A stretch of 7,363 bases of DNA, from assembly GCA_020050175.1 (NCBI GenBank), contig JAGVKY010000173.1, positions 1 to 7,363 of the forward strand, in the 5' to 3' direction. Source of the stretch: Parachlamydiales bacterium. GTDB lineage: Bacteria; Chlamydiota; Chlamydiia; Chlamydiales; JAJFMK01. Each line of letters opens with the position of its first letter. Positions within the stretch are counted from its first letter, which is position 1. The notes under the pieces are model-generated. The model was not told where the DNA came from and ran no database searches. It saw only the letters and a list, made by a program, of their open reading frames with translations. The position numbers were made by a program, and so were the translations under genes. Positions 1 through 5,866 of this stretch are shown here, piece by piece.

Positions 1-942
1 GGCGATATCCTTGGCCATCACAAGAATTTCACCCGGGGCTGCCCCCCCATCACTCATCAAATGAAAAAGCCTTTCTTTTAATACTTCCACTTCCCGCTCT
101 TTGGAAGAGGTAACATGGATTTCTACCGTTTCATCCCAAGAAAGAGGGAGCTTTTCTCCCTCCCGCATCAAAAGAAGATCGGCCTGAAGGGCGTTTAGAA
201 GTGTTATCGGCCTGTTTTCCACATGTTCTTCGCCGAGCAGGTGGATGGCAAAAAGGGGATGTTCAGCTATCGGATGAGGCAGGCTATAAATTTTTTGCTC
301 TTCCCCTTTTTGTTCTGCCACATGGCGGGCCATGACCCGTCCCATGCGGCCGAGATTCCCTAACAAAGGGTGCTCCCCCTTTTTTAAGTCTTCCCAGTAG
401 TGAAGGGTGGGGGAAAGGATATAGGTGGCTATGCCTCCTTTCCCTATCATTTCAAATAAAGGTTTGGGCAGATGGCTAAAACCAAAGAACGAAATTTCAT
501 CGAAAGGAAAAATTAAGTCTTTAGTTTGAAATGTTTTTTCAAAAAGTTCATTTTGCCACTCGTTTTCAGGCAAAATCATCCCAAGCCCGTTATAATTTAA
601 AAAAAGAGCAGCTATGTGAAGGGCAAGAGCGATCTCTCTCTCCTCTCTTCCTTTCCCTTCCAAGTAATCTTGAATTTCAGATATAGAGTGGAGTTTTCCG
701 AAGACTTTAATAGCGATTTCTTCAAAAGTTGGGAGAGAGGGACGGAGAAATTCTCCGAGGGTGACGAGATTGACGCCAAAAAAGCTGCCCCGAGCTGCCA
801 AAATTCTCCCTTTGACCCAACGTTTCATCCCTCTGCTAGCCACCACAACGGTTTTTTGCCGGAATTCATTGGAAGAAAAAAGTCTTTCTTGGAGAGTTTC
901 TAAGAGATTTTCTAACCTGTTGCTTAGGAAAATTTCACTCAT
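1..942 (-). CDS. recC: RecBCD nuclease/helicase gamma subunit RecC, N-terminal part (runs off left edge)
   Basis: The reading frame is open from ATG (942-940) to the window edge: 314 codons with no stop, so this is the 5' part of a longer gene. RecC is the subunit of exonuclease V that recognises Chi and splits the DNA strands; it works with RecB and RecD in double-strand break repair. Seen: FLSNRLE at residues 5-11 (the usual RecC opening, SNRL), SRGMKRW at 36-42 (family: STGMAQW), FGFSHLP from residue 153, HPLLGNLGRMGR from 191, VEIHVTSSKEREVEVL from 273 and EILVMAKDIA at 305-314. All occur in the same order as in E. coli RecC. The Chi-interacting and C-terminal nuclease-like parts lie outside the window. 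AGGGAG (minus strand, 952-947) lies 4 nt before the ATG. The gene is divergent from the lplT-like gene. Family recognition is strong; the segment is somewhat shorter than the matching part of the E. coli protein as I recall it. Confidence 0.93.
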   Translation of the reverse strand, partial: MSEIFLSNRLENLLETLQERLFSSNEFRQKTVVVASRGMKRWVKGRILAARGSFFGVNLVTLGEFLRPSLPTFEEIAIKVFGKLHSISEIQDYLEGKGREEREIALALHIAALFLNYNGLGMILPENEWQNELFEKTFQTKDLIFPFDEISFFGFSHLPKPLFEMIGKGGIATYILSPTLHYWEDLKKGEHPLLGNLGRMGRVMARHVAEQKGEEQKIYSLPHPIAEHPLFAIHLLGEEHVENRPITLLNALQADLLLMREGEKLPLSWDETVEIHVTSSKEREVEVLKERLFHLMSDGGAAPGEILVMAKDIA

Positions 943-1037
943 TTGGCTCCCTAATCATTGTAAAGAAAATCCACTAATTCTGATAATTATAAACAATAGA
1001 GGCAAATTGCAATCGCCTCGCAATAGGGAGAGCTTGT
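943..1037. promoter_or_regulatory. Divergent promoter region between recC and the lplT-like gene
   Basis: This is the only non-coding DNA between two divergent genes, so both promoters probably lie here. Plus strand: TTGTAA (958-963), 18-bp spacer, GATAAT (982-987). Minus strand: a perfect TATAAT (991-986) with TTGCAA (1012-1007) 15 bp upstream, a short spacer. The two -10 boxes overlap, so simultaneous RNA polymerase binding would be mutually exclusive. These are consensus matches to a sigma-70/sigma-66-type promoter read by eye; no start site is known. Confidence 0.45.
999..1019. promoter_or_regulatory. Imperfect 21-bp dyad, possible operator or leader hairpin
   Basis: GAGGC (999-1003) and GCCTC (1015-1019) are perfect inverted arms flanking ATTGCAAT (1006-1013), itself a palindrome; the two symmetry centres are offset by half a base. 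The dyad lies downstream of the candidate plus-strand promoter, just before the Shine-Dalgarno sequence of the transporter gene, and overlaps the candidate -35 of recC. It could be a repressor site affecting both genes. A chance palindrome is possible. Confidence 0.35.
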
Positions 1038-2807
1038 TTGCTCCGTTTTTTGATTGAGAGGATCTCCTCTTTTACTTATCTCAATGCGACCCAATTTTTG
1101 GGGGCTTTGAATGATAATATTTATAAGCTTCTCATTGTCTATTTTTTAATTGGTCTTGAAGGAGTGAACAATAGTGGGATCATTCTCTCGGTCACCGGGG
1201 CTGTTTTTGTCATCCCTTTTCTCCTCTTTTCGGCTATTTCAGGAACTCTTGCCGATCGTTACAGCAAAAGCACCATCATTATCCTGACTAAAATTCTTGA
1301 AGTCGTGACTATGGTCTTTGGACTAATTGGATTTATTTTGGAGTGGAGCATTGGTTCCTACCTCGTTCTTTTTTTGATGGCTACGCAAAGCGCTCTCTTT
1401 AGTCCCTCTAAGTACGGGATTCTTCCAGAGATTCTCCCCAACGAAAAGATCTCAAAAGCCAATGGGATCATGAGCTTTTTTACTTATCTCGCCATCATTT
1501 TGGGGACTTTTTTAGCCTCCTTTTTAACCGACATTACGGGTAGAAACTTTGTCGTTGCGGCTGTTGTCTGCGTCGTTATAGCTGTGATTGGCTTGCTGAC
1601 AAGTTTTTTTATTACTTATACGCCGCCGGCTGGCTCTCCAGAAAAGCTAAAGCTGGGGTTTGTCTCGCAAATTTACAACACCCTAAGGGAAATCCCTCAG
1701 AAGGCAGCAGCTCCAGGAGTCCTCCTTTCCTGTATGATGAGCTCGGCTTACTTTCTTTTTTTAGGGGCTTTTGCTCAGTTAAACCTGATCCCTTATGCGG
1801 TAGAAGCTTTAGGCTTTAGCGATGTCCAGGGAGGATACCTCTTTCTCTGCATGGCTCTTGGGATTGGCCTAGGGTCTTATTTTGCGGGAAGAATATCGGG
1901 TAAAACTGTGGAGCTCGGCCTCATCCCTCTAGCTTGTTTTGCATTAGGCATAGGCTGCCTGTTATTCGACACCCTCTCCCCCCACCCTATTCTAGTTTTT
2001 CCTCTGGCAGGCTTGCTGGGGATAGCTGGCGGTCTTTTTCTTGTACCTCTGGATAGCTATATCCAACTTGGCAGTCCTCCAAAGCTCCGCGGGCAGATTA
2101 TTGGGGCGACTAATTTTTTAAGTTTCATCGGCGTTCTGTTGGCCTCTATCGCCATCTTTATCTTTGCGAATGTTCTCGGTTTAAGAGCCGACCAAGGGTT
2201 TGTAGCGATGGGGATGGTGACGATGGCTTTTGCCACTTTTCTTCTCTATCAATTTTTTGATTTTCTCTCCCGATTTGTGGGTATGGTTCTTTCTCGCCTC
2301 CATTTTCGGACGACTTATATTGGATTAGAGAAAATTCCTGAAGGGCCTGCCATCTATGTCTGTCGTCATACAGCTTGGAACGACACTCTTCTCATGCTCG
2401 GAGCGCAACCCCGGCGCGTCCGTTTTTACATTGAAGAGGTGCAGGATCACTCCCCCTTCTTAAAGCGGCTTTATTATCTTCTTCGGATAGTGCATATCCC
2501 TGAGATTGAGCCTTTAGAAAACAATCGCCAGTGTTTAGAAACGATCCGCAAAACCCTAAGAAAAGGGATTTCTGTTTGCATCTTCGTCAAAGATGACGAT
2601 GTTGAAGCGACGATTGAGCAGCTCAAGCACTCTTGGGCCTTCCAGGAAGTTTTGGAAGAACTTGAGAATCCAATGATCCCTGTCTTTATTGACAAAGAGG
2701 TGAAGGAATCTGACAAAGCGAAAAATGTATTGTCGCGCCTTGTCCAAAAAATGCATTGGCCTGCCTCTATCCATTTCGGCCACAAGCAGCGCAGCTGGCT
2801 CTTCTAA
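1038..2807 (+). CDS. LplT-type lysophospholipid transporter (MFS) fused to a PlsC-like acyltransferase domain
   Basis: The 589-residue inner-membrane protein has two parts. Residues 1 to about 410 are a 12-helix-type major facilitator of the LplT/YgeD family, which flips lysophospholipids inward. The family signatures are QFLGALNDNIYK near the start, GTLADRYSK, SALFSPSKYGILPE and the late VPLDSYIQLG...LRGQIIGATNF. From about residue 428 it continues as a PlsC/Aas-like glycerophospholipid acyltransferase domain: IGLEKIPEGP, then HX4D as H444-D449, and a motif-IV-like NPMIPVFID. The expected motif III (FPEG) is FVKDD at 516-520, so catalysis is doubtful. Full-length LplT-PlsC-acyl-ACP-synthetase fusions are about twice as long; the synthetase part is absent here. 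The start is TTG: it follows GGGAG (1026-1030) by 7 nt, no ATG lies between it and the upstream in-frame TAA (990-992), and the next in-frame ATG is well inside the MFS domain. Transporter family is well supported; activity of the second domain is uncertain. Confidence 0.88.
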   Translation: MLRFLIERISSFTYLNATQFLGALNDNIYKLLIVYFLIGLEGVNNSGIILSVTGAVFVIPFLLFSAISGTLADRYSKSTIIILTKILEVVTMVFGLIGFILEWSIGSYLVLFLMATQSALFSPSKYGILPEILPNEKISKANGIMSFFTYLAIILGTFLASFLTDITGRNFVVAAVVCVVIAVIGLLTSFFITYTPPAGSPEKLKLGFVSQIYNTLREIPQKAAAPGVLLSCMMSSAYFLFLGAFAQLNLIPYAVEALGFSDVQGGYLFLCMALGIGLGSYFAGRISGKTVELGLIPLACFALGIGCLLFDTLSPHPILVFPLAGLLGIAGGLFLVPLDSYIQLGSPPKLRGQIIGATNFLSFIGVLLASIAIFIFANVLGLRADQGFVAMGMVTMAFATFLLYQFFDFLSRFVGMVLSRLHFRTTYIGLEKIPEGPAIYVCRHTAWNDTLLMLGAQPRRVRFYIEEVQDHSPFLKRLYYLLRIVHIPEIEPLENNRQCLETIRKTLRKGISVCIFVKDDDVEATIEQLKHSWAFQEVLEELENPMIPVFIDKEVKESDKAKNVLSRLVQKMHWPASIHFGHKQRSWLF

Positions 2808-2868
2808 CCTCCGTTTGATGGCAGTTTTCGTGTCCTAAACCCTCAATCGGCGTGTTAAACCGGAGGTT
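2806..2868. repeat. Inverted repeat in the convergent spacer
   Basis: AACCTCCG (2806-2813, starting inside the transporter stop codon) is perfectly complementary to CGGAGGTT (2861-2868), with 47 nt between. Three further A-T pairs form if one C is bulged. A second upstream copy, AACCCTC (2838-2844), can pair with the same right arm allowing one bulge, so two hairpins would be mutually exclusive. The repeat sits between the ends of two convergent genes, where a terminator is expected, but no T-run follows it on either strand. An intrinsic terminator is therefore not supported; a repeat remnant or RNA 3'-end stabiliser is as likely. Confidence 0.5.
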
Positions 2869-2883
2869 CTCTGTGTCTCTGTG
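2868..2883. repeat. Tandem 8-bp repeat, two copies
   Basis: TCTCTGTG occurs twice head to tail with no mismatch (2868-2875, 2876-2883), followed by GTGAATTT. It abuts the right arm of the inverted repeat at 2861-2868. From memory, short intergenic elements of this CTCTGTG / CACAGAGA type are scattered in many environmental bacterial genomes; no search was run to confirm this. Confidence 0.55.
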
Positions 2884-2911
2884 GTGAATTTAAAATCAGA
2901 CTTTACTACTT

Positions 2912-4240
2912 CTAGCCTGCTTTGGCTTTGCGTTTGTGGCTGGAGGGGATGCCGAGGATGGAGCGGTATTTGGCGATGACTCTGCGGGAACAGGGAAAGC
3001 CTCGCTCGGCAAGTTTTCGATAAAGCTCCTCGTCAGAGAAAGGCTTTGACTTACTCTCCTGCGCGATCAAACGGATCATGCCATCTTTAACAGCTTCGGA
3101 TGAGACGTTGCTGTTTTGCATTTTCTCGGGGAAGAAACTCTCCATCGGGAATGTGCCTCTCCAAGAGGTCACCCACTTATGTTGCACCGCCCTGGCTACT
3201 GTCGAAGGATGCAGCCCAACCCTTTCCGCAACCGTTTGATAGGACAGTGGAATAAGTGTTCCATCACGATGAAAGAAAAAAGCATTTTGAAAGTGAAGAA
3301 TAGCCTCTCCAATTTTTTTGAGAGTCTGCTTTCGAATTTCTAAATTGCGTAAAAGCCAGCGCCCTTCTTGGATTTTTTCTCGAATATAACTTTTATCTTC
3401 TTTCGTCAGGTGCTCAAAATGGGGCTCTTTTAACTCAAGACGAGGAAGACCCCCATCCTCCACAATCACATTTCGACCTTCGAAGACCAAATCTGCAATC
3501 ACTGGAGGAGGAGGAGCCGGGGAGAAACATTTCTCTGCCCCTAAACGATGACGTTTGATTTCTGCTAAAGCATGTAATAGAACATCCTTCGAGCATTTAA
3601 ACCTTTTGATCAGCGCGTCATAATCTCTTTCGAGAAAAAGAGGATAGGACTCTTTGACAATGTCATAAGGCAAAGTGTCTTTTTCAAGCTTTCTCAAAAG
3701 GGCTTCTTGAACGCTTTGACAAAAGACTCCTGGAGGATCGAATTCTTTAAGGACCGGTAAGATGTTGGTAAAAACTTCTAATGGGATAAAGGAGAGTGAC
3801 GCAATCTCTTCTAGTGGGGTTATCAACAACCCATCGTCTTCTAGCGAACCGATGAGAAAAAGGGCCGCTAAATTCTCCTCTTCTTTATCGAATTCTTCTT
3901 CTGCTTGCATGAGGAGGTGATGCTGTAAAGTATCTGGATTAGCAATTTTTTCATCATCCAGAGGAGGAGGGTCATCTGGCTCTAAAAAAACATCAAAAGG
4001 GGCCACAAATGAAAAATCTTCCTCTGTGAAATTTAAAGGCTTAAATTTTTCTAGTTGCTCAACTGCACCCAAATTTTCTACTTCATCCAGAAATGGATTT
4101 TGGTTCATTTGTGTAGTTAAGAAGGGGGCAAGTTCTGCTAAAGGGAGTTTTAAGACGTGGAAAGCTTGCTCCATCTTCTCGCTCGCAAAGAGGCTTTGCC
4201 GAAGGGAAGACGTTTGCTGTGGAACTTGTTGTGCTCTCAT
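2912..4240 (-). CDS. rpoN: RNA polymerase sigma-54 factor RpoN
   Basis: The 442-residue protein is about the length expected of a compact chlamydial-type sigma-54, which directs core polymerase to -24/-12 promoters and needs an AAA+ activator to open DNA. Region I (about residues 10-55) has the LRQSLFASEKMEQAFHVLKL and MNQNPFLDEVE patterns that contact activator and core. An acidic region II follows. The core-binding domain contains FLIGSLEDDGLL and the hallmark DPPGV at 168-172. A helix-turn-helix spans about 332-355 (YQTVAERVGLHPSTVARAV). The C-terminal RpoN box is SRRVIAKYR at 418-426 (consensus ARRTVAKYR), recognising the -24 element, and a basic tail ends the protein. All expected regions are present, so the factor should be functional. 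ATG at 4240 is the only usable start before an upstream in-frame stop (4288-4286). It has no clear Shine-Dalgarno sequence, suggesting weak or Shine-Dalgarno-independent initiation. It is divergent from the HATPase-STAS gene and convergent with the transporter. Confidence 0.96.
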   Translation of the reverse strand: MRAQQVPQQTSSLRQSLFASEKMEQAFHVLKLPLAELAPFLTTQMNQNPFLDEVENLGAVEQLEKFKPLNFTEEDFSFVAPFDVFLEPDDPPPLDDEKIANPDTLQHHLLMQAEEEFDKEEENLAALFLIGSLEDDGLLITPLEEIASLSFIPLEVFTNILPVLKEFDPPGVFCQSVQEALLRKLEKDTLPYDIVKESYPLFLERDYDALIKRFKCSKDVLLHALAEIKRHRLGAEKCFSPAPPPPVIADLVFEGRNVIVEDGGLPRLELKEPHFEHLTKEDKSYIREKIQEGRWLLRNLEIRKQTLKKIGEAILHFQNAFFFHRDGTLIPLSYQTVAERVGLHPSTVARAVQHKWVTSWRGTFPMESFFPEKMQNSNVSSEAVKDGMIRLIAQESKSKPFSDEELYRKLAERGFPCSRRVIAKYRSILGIPSSHKRKAKAG

Positions 4241-4287
4241 AACTTTAAGAGTAGGTAGAAAACATAAATGGGAGATAAATTCACTTT
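4241..4287. promoter_or_regulatory. Very short divergent spacer between rpoN and the HATPase-STAS gene
   Basis: Only 47 bp separate the two start codons. GGGAG (4270-4274) is the only Shine-Dalgarno-like stretch for the plus-strand gene but lies 13 nt before its ATG, which is long. No strong sigma-70 promoter is visible on either strand. A weak minus-strand pair, TTGAGT (4302-4297) and TTTATC (4279-4274) with a 17-bp spacer, would place rpoN promoter elements partly inside the neighbouring coding sequence. No -24/-12 (GG...GC) sigma-54 site was seen. Promoters probably overlap the coding starts. Confidence 0.3.
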
Positions 4288-5829
4288 ATGCCGACGACTC
4301 AACTAGAGATTGCTCATCAGACCCTCCTCATCTTCGACGAAGAAAAAGAGAAGGTTGAAGAGGCCATTGCTGCTCTCGAGCAGGGAGGAGTTAAAGTTGT
4401 CATTGCCAACCCCTTTTCGTATCAAGGGTTTGCATTCCTAAGCCTTGTGAGACAAAGGTTTAAAGATGTTTTTATCTTAGCCCTTTGGCCAAAAAAGGAA
4501 CCTCTCTATCCCAAAGACTTACTAGAACCTCTCGATTTTCCAACCCTGCTTCAGGCACCGTACACATTAGAAGAGGTCGAGAGAAAGATTGAGCGTTTCA
4601 TGAAGAGAGATGAAAAAGAAGAATTGAGAGAAGGGCTTAATCTCCTGCAAAAACCATTCCTTTTTTCTCCCCACGTCCAAGCCGATCTTTCGTCCCTTTC
4701 TAGAAAGGGAGAACTTTCTCTTTTCTTTTTCCATGAGTCAGGCCAACTGATTGATCTATTCCTTTTGTCGATTGAAGAAACAGCCCCTCAACCCCTTCTT
4801 GCTCTAGCTCTTGGAAAAGAAGAAATCCTTAACCCTTTAATTGAAAGAAGCGAAGAGGTCTCCTACTCTCACGCAACTGGCTGGGTTGCCCCGAAATCTC
4901 CTCCAAACTCTTTAAAAACAAAAAGTCTTCGCCTAACACATGAGCGAGTTTATATCTTTGACAAACAAGGAAAAAATGAAATCATTCTGACAACCCCCCA
5001 TGGGGGAAAAGTGAGCGTGACTTTCTCTATTGACCGTCATTTTGTGGAGAAGCCCCAAGAACTTGTTTTAATGCCTGACGAAAGTCAAGAGCCAATATTA
5101 CACCGTTTTATTGAAGATCTCACCTCCAAAGTGCCTGGAGATCGAGAGCTTTTAAGGACCGCGCTGCACATCGCCTCTCAAGAAATATTTACTAACTGCC
5201 TCTCTCATGGGGGGTTAGACATAGGTCGCGATAAAATTATTTTCCGTGGCAAGCTCCAGAAAGAGGGAGTCCTGCTTGAATGTTTAGATCAGGGGAAGCC
5301 CTTCGATCCAACGAGTGTTCCTTTCCCCGATTTTTCGGGGGATAAAGGACGAGGTTTTGGCCTCTATTTTATTAAAGAGGTCGTCGATGCCTTTAGCTAT
5401 CTCCCCAAAAAAGATGGGGGTTGGAACATTTTTAAAATCGAAAAAAAATACTTTTGGAGAGAAGAAGAAGAAAAGATGTCCATCCATCACGAATCTCACC
5501 CTGAATATCTCCTCGTCACTTTGAAGATGGAGTATCTAGATACAAGGCTTGCTCCCAAGTTAAGGGAGGAGCTTAAGCCGTTAATCGAAGCAGAATCATC
5601 TAAAACTGTGATTGTCGACCTAGGGGCTGTCCACTTTATCGATAGCTCAGGTTTCGGCGCTCTAATCACTCTTCTTAAAGAATGCAAACGATTAGGGAAG
5701 CGGCTTGTTTTGGTCGCGCTCACTCACCATGCCGAGTCGAGCTTCAAAATGCTTAACCTAGACAAACTTTTTGAAATTTTCCCCAGTCTCGAAGCAGCAA
5801 CAGCAACAGCTAGCACAAAAAAATCGTAG
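4288..5829 (+). CDS. Rsb-type fusion: degenerate receiver-like N-terminus, HATPase (RsbW-like) kinase domain and C-terminal STAS (RsbV-like) domain
   Basis: The 513-residue cytoplasmic protein has no membrane segment. Residues about 10-108 resemble a receiver fold with the phospho-acceptor strand missing or altered: TLLIFDEE near the start, later DVFILALW and LLQAPYTLEEVERKI. Residues about 110-260 are not recognised; LRLTHERVYIFDKQG weakly recalls the end of a PP2C/SpoIIE domain. Residues about 265-395 are a GHKL ATPase of the RsbW/SpoIIAB type: N-box E299, N303, H307; G1 box D334-Q-G336; G2 box GRGFG at 354-358. From about 400 follows a STAS domain with FIDSSGFG; D452-S453-S454-G455 is the usual serine phosphorylation site of anti-anti-sigma factors. 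Kinase and probable substrate thus share one chain. RsbW proteins bind sigma-70-family factors when not held by dephosphorylated RsbV; this role here is inferred. An in-frame TAA (4276-4278) rules out an earlier ATG. An acidic linker EEEEK precedes an internal Met397. It is divergent from rpoN and 37 bp upstream of kdoO. Confidence 0.85.
   Translation: MPTTQLEIAHQTLLIFDEEKEKVEEAIAALEQGGVKVVIANPFSYQGFAFLSLVRQRFKDVFILALWPKKEPLYPKDLLEPLDFPTLLQAPYTLEEVERKIERFMKRDEKEELREGLNLLQKPFLFSPHVQADLSSLSRKGELSLFFFHESGQLIDLFLLSIEETAPQPLLALALGKEEILNPLIERSEEVSYSHATGWVAPKSPPNSLKTKSLRLTHERVYIFDKQGKNEIILTTPHGGKVSVTFSIDRHFVEKPQELVLMPDESQEPILHRFIEDLTSKVPGDRELLRTALHIASQEIFTNCLSHGGLDIGRDKIIFRGKLQKEGVLLECLDQGKPFDPTSVPFPDFSGDKGRGFGLYFIKEVVDAFSYLPKKDGGWNIFKIEKKYFWREEEEKMSIHHESHPEYLLVTLKMEYLDTRLAPKLREELKPLIEAESSKTVIVDLGAVHFIDSSGFGALITLLKECKRLGKRLVLVALTHHAESSFKMLNLDKLFEIFPSLEAATATASTKKS
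5476..5829 (+). other. Possible internal translation start giving a free STAS protein (117 aa)
   Basis: ATG at 5476-5478 (Met397) falls exactly in the linker between the ATPase and STAS domains. The preceding stretch is almost pure purine: GGAGA at 5456-5460, then GAA repeats to 5475. A GGAG to ATG distance of 16 nt is too long for a classical site, though the GA-rich run could help. A product from here would be a complete free-standing RsbV-like protein including the DSSG site. It may instead mark the join of two formerly separate genes. Confidence 0.35.
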
Positions 5830-5836
5830 AAAGATT

Positions 5837-5862
5837 ACACTTTTTGTTTGAACAAAGGGTGT
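5837..5862 (+). promoter_or_regulatory. Hairpin sequestering the kdoO Shine-Dalgarno, fourU-like
   Basis: In the 37-nt gap before kdoO, ACACTTTTTG (5837-5846) can pair over all 10 positions with CAAAGGGTGT (5853-5862), leaving a TTTGAA loop. Eight pairs are Watson-Crick and two are U-G (5841-5858, 5842-5857). The right arm contains AAGGG (5855-5859), the kdoO Shine-Dalgarno, 7 nt before its ATG. A run of five uridines thus faces the ribosome binding site, as in fourU RNA thermometers. It could equally couple translation to the upstream gene, whose stop lies 8 nt before the stem. There is no T-run after the stem, so it is not an intrinsic terminator. Confidence 0.55.
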
Positions 5863-5866
5863 CTGC

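Noticed and set aside
616..1057. Two overlapping plus-strand open frames of 95 and 98 codons
   Set aside because: They lie opposite the recC coding strand and its upstream region, show no family resemblance and have unlikely composition; the minus strand reads clearly as RecC.
2814..2827. Shared ATGGCAGTT with nearby GTTT shortly after two stop codons (here and near 6743-6758)
   Set aside because: A 9-bp match is expected many times by chance in a window of this size; only the similar position after stop codons is curious.
4026..4358. Plus-strand open frame of 110 codons spanning the rpoN start
   Set aside because: It is antisense to region I of RpoN and out of frame with the HATPase-STAS gene; the encoded peptide has no recognisable features.
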